Below are positions 63,216-64,000 of a stretch of 64,000 bases of DNA, piece after piece. The stretch is from the NCBI GenBank assembly GCA_047975765.1, contig JBKEEF010000013.1:72732-136731 (forward strand), written 5' to 3'. Both the position numbers and the translations under genes were made by a program. The number at the start of each line of letters is the position of its first letter. Position 1 is the first letter of the stretch. The stretch comes from JAQWBS01 sp047975765. GTDB taxonomy: Bacteria > Pseudomonadota > Alphaproteobacteria > RF32 > CAG-239. The notes beneath the pieces were generated by a model. That model was not told where the DNA came from, did no database searches, and saw only the letters and a list, made by a program, of their open reading frames with translations.

Positions 63216-64000
63216 ATGAAAAAAAATGATATTTCTTCAGTTGTTCCTTTAGGAACTTTTATAGCTAAAAATGGCGAAAAAAACATAATTCCTGTGGTTC
63301 CAAGCTCAACAGACAGTAGATTTATGAGCCAAACTATGGGTTTTCCTTCTATTACAATGATTCCTAAGGAAGATGGCGGAGAACCACCATCTGGAAGAGA
63401 TATGAATGGTATATTAAATATGCTTTCTTCACATATTTTTAATGGACAAATTGGAGAGTTGATAACATTTGACCAAAGAATATCATCTTTAATTGGTGGT
63501 TATCCAAAAGGGTCGAGACTTTGGTATATTCCTCAAACTGGTTCAATAAAGATTTTAGAAAGTACTAAAGATGATAATTCAGATGATTTTAATGAGGATG
63601 AGAGTTTTATTGGAAATTCTTGGATATCAACATCATTTATTTCCCCAACTCACAACCTTGGAGAAATCTTCACAGACGGTTTTGTTGAACTTTTAGAAGG
63701 TCAAGGCTGGTGTGAAGGGGATATTTTGCCAACGGATGGTGAAGCAGGAAAATTGCTTAAAGGCTTGACTGATGAATTTGAGAGATACACAGTTGAAGCG
63801 ACAACAGGTATTGCTTGGGTGGATTTTACAACTTATGAAACGATTTTATCAAACAATGATGATAATTGTGTATTTTTTGGTTATGACTCAGTCAATCATC
63901 TAGTTAGACTTCCTAAAATCAGAGATTTCAGCACTGCATCGGTTAAGCAAGTCGTTGGTTGGAATATTCCAGATTATTCAACTTATGAGAATTTTACAAC
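63216..64000 (+). CDS. Tail fibre/receptor-binding protein, 5' part (continues beyond window)
   Basis: AAGGATAAATAA precedes the ATG. The frame is open to the window edge (261 codons). The N-terminal part has the tail-fibre pattern GEPPSGRDMNGILNMLSSHI and GYPKGSRLWYIPQTGSIKIL, which attaches to the baseplate; the receptor-binding end is outside. The order after gpI supports the call. Confidence 0.85.
   Translation, partial: MKKNDISSVVPLGTFIAKNGEKNIIPVVPSSTDSRFMSQTMGFPSITMIPKEDGGEPPSGRDMNGILNMLSSHIFNGQIGELITFDQRISSLIGGYPKGSRLWYIPQTGSIKILESTKDDNSDDFNEDESFIGNSWISTSFISPTHNLGEIFTDGFVELLEGQGWCEGDILPTDGEAGKLLKGLTDEFERYTVEATTGIAWVDFTTYETILSNNDDNCVFFGYDSVNHLVRLPKIRDFSTASVKQVVGWNIPDYSTYENFT

Larger units (their letters stand above)
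25075..64000. mobile_element. Prophage with a contractile tail, left end at tRNA-Asp, right end beyond the window
   Basis: Integrase, recombination genes, CI/Cro immunity, replication genes, terminase, portal, capsid, sheath, tube, tape measure and baseplate follow each other in normal phage order. The structural set (DUF1073 portal, DUF2213, DUF2184 capsid, DUF4054, DUF3383 sheath, Pam3-like baseplate plug) suggests a myovirus. The structural genes appear intact, so the element may be inducible, but lysis genes and attR were not seen. Confidence 0.95.

Noticed and set aside
25075..64000. A second tRNA-Asp 3' end (attR) within the window
   Set aside because: I saw no second copy. The prophage structural genes continue to the window edge, so attR should lie beyond it.

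Overview
The window is an AT-rich (roughly one third G+C by eye) stretch of a bacterial chromosome with an integrated tailed prophage. The host is most likely an alphaproteobacterium, possibly an uncultured host-associated one. The support is gene content and order: the block zinc-ribbon protein / ftsE / ftsX / ydcF-like / plsC / DUF2125-like, the tadA / rluB / rsmD cluster, mlaA-mlaC, and a phage-borne DUF2312 (GapR-like) protein, a family typical of Alphaproteobacteria. No 16S gene is present, so the genus cannot be named.

Positions 1-25,032 are host core genome: the 3' part of rpoD, a secreted Cys-rich repeat protein, a DegT/DnrJ/EryC1 aminotransferase, mlaA-mlaC with a GNAT gene (lipid asymmetry), tadA diverging from rluB-rsmD (RNA modification), the leftward ftsE-ftsX-ydcF-plsC-DUF2125-like operon (division and envelope), two tandem secreted paralogues, argS with a lipoprotein gene, a nitroreductase, a frameshifted DUF1737-like gene, gap-pgk (glycolysis), a 640-residue lineage-specific protein and an M23 envelope peptidase. 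Intrinsic terminators are frequent, and two of them contain the stop codon of the gene they end.

At 25,033 a tRNA-Asp gene marks the left end of a prophage that runs off the right edge (at least 38.9 kb). The left arm, read leftward, carries an integrase, a chain of small overlapping accessory genes, three low-complexity or repeat genes, a BRO-type antirepressor with a structured leader, and a YqaJ exonuclease / DUF1351 / RecT recombination module. The RecT stop is followed in frame by what looks like the acidic tail of an SSB. A lambda-like immunity region lies at 34.9-36.9 kb: a CI-like S24 repressor, a Cro-like protein, and five copies of a 17-bp operator placed inside the three promoters. 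The rightward early region holds small genes, a GapR-like protein, a methyltransferase remnant, two paralogous replication proteins with an A/C-rich tract that may be the origin, two membrane morons, a second antirepressor with a structured leader, and a Panacea-type toxin-antitoxin pair.

The late region (44.3 kb to the end) encodes a phage tRNA with a CAT anticodon, TerS/TerL, a DUF1073 portal fused to a probable PBECR nuclease domain, a Mu-F-like head protein, a DUF2213 protein, a cement protein, a DUF2184 capsid protein, neck genes, a DUF3383 contractile sheath, a tube, a frameshifted tail chaperone, a short tape measure and a compact Pam3-like baseplate, ending in a partial tail-fibre gene. 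Two late blocks each begin with the same kind of promoter (TTGAC, TTCAGAATG in the spacer, TATAAA) followed by two hairpin-plus-T-run structures. This suggests antitermination control. The most unusual items are this paired promoter-terminator module, the portal-nuclease fusion, the 60-bp repeat gene whose variation sits at three fixed residue positions, the two antirepressor leaders that share a promoter-hairpin layout, and the RecT/SSB-tail junction.
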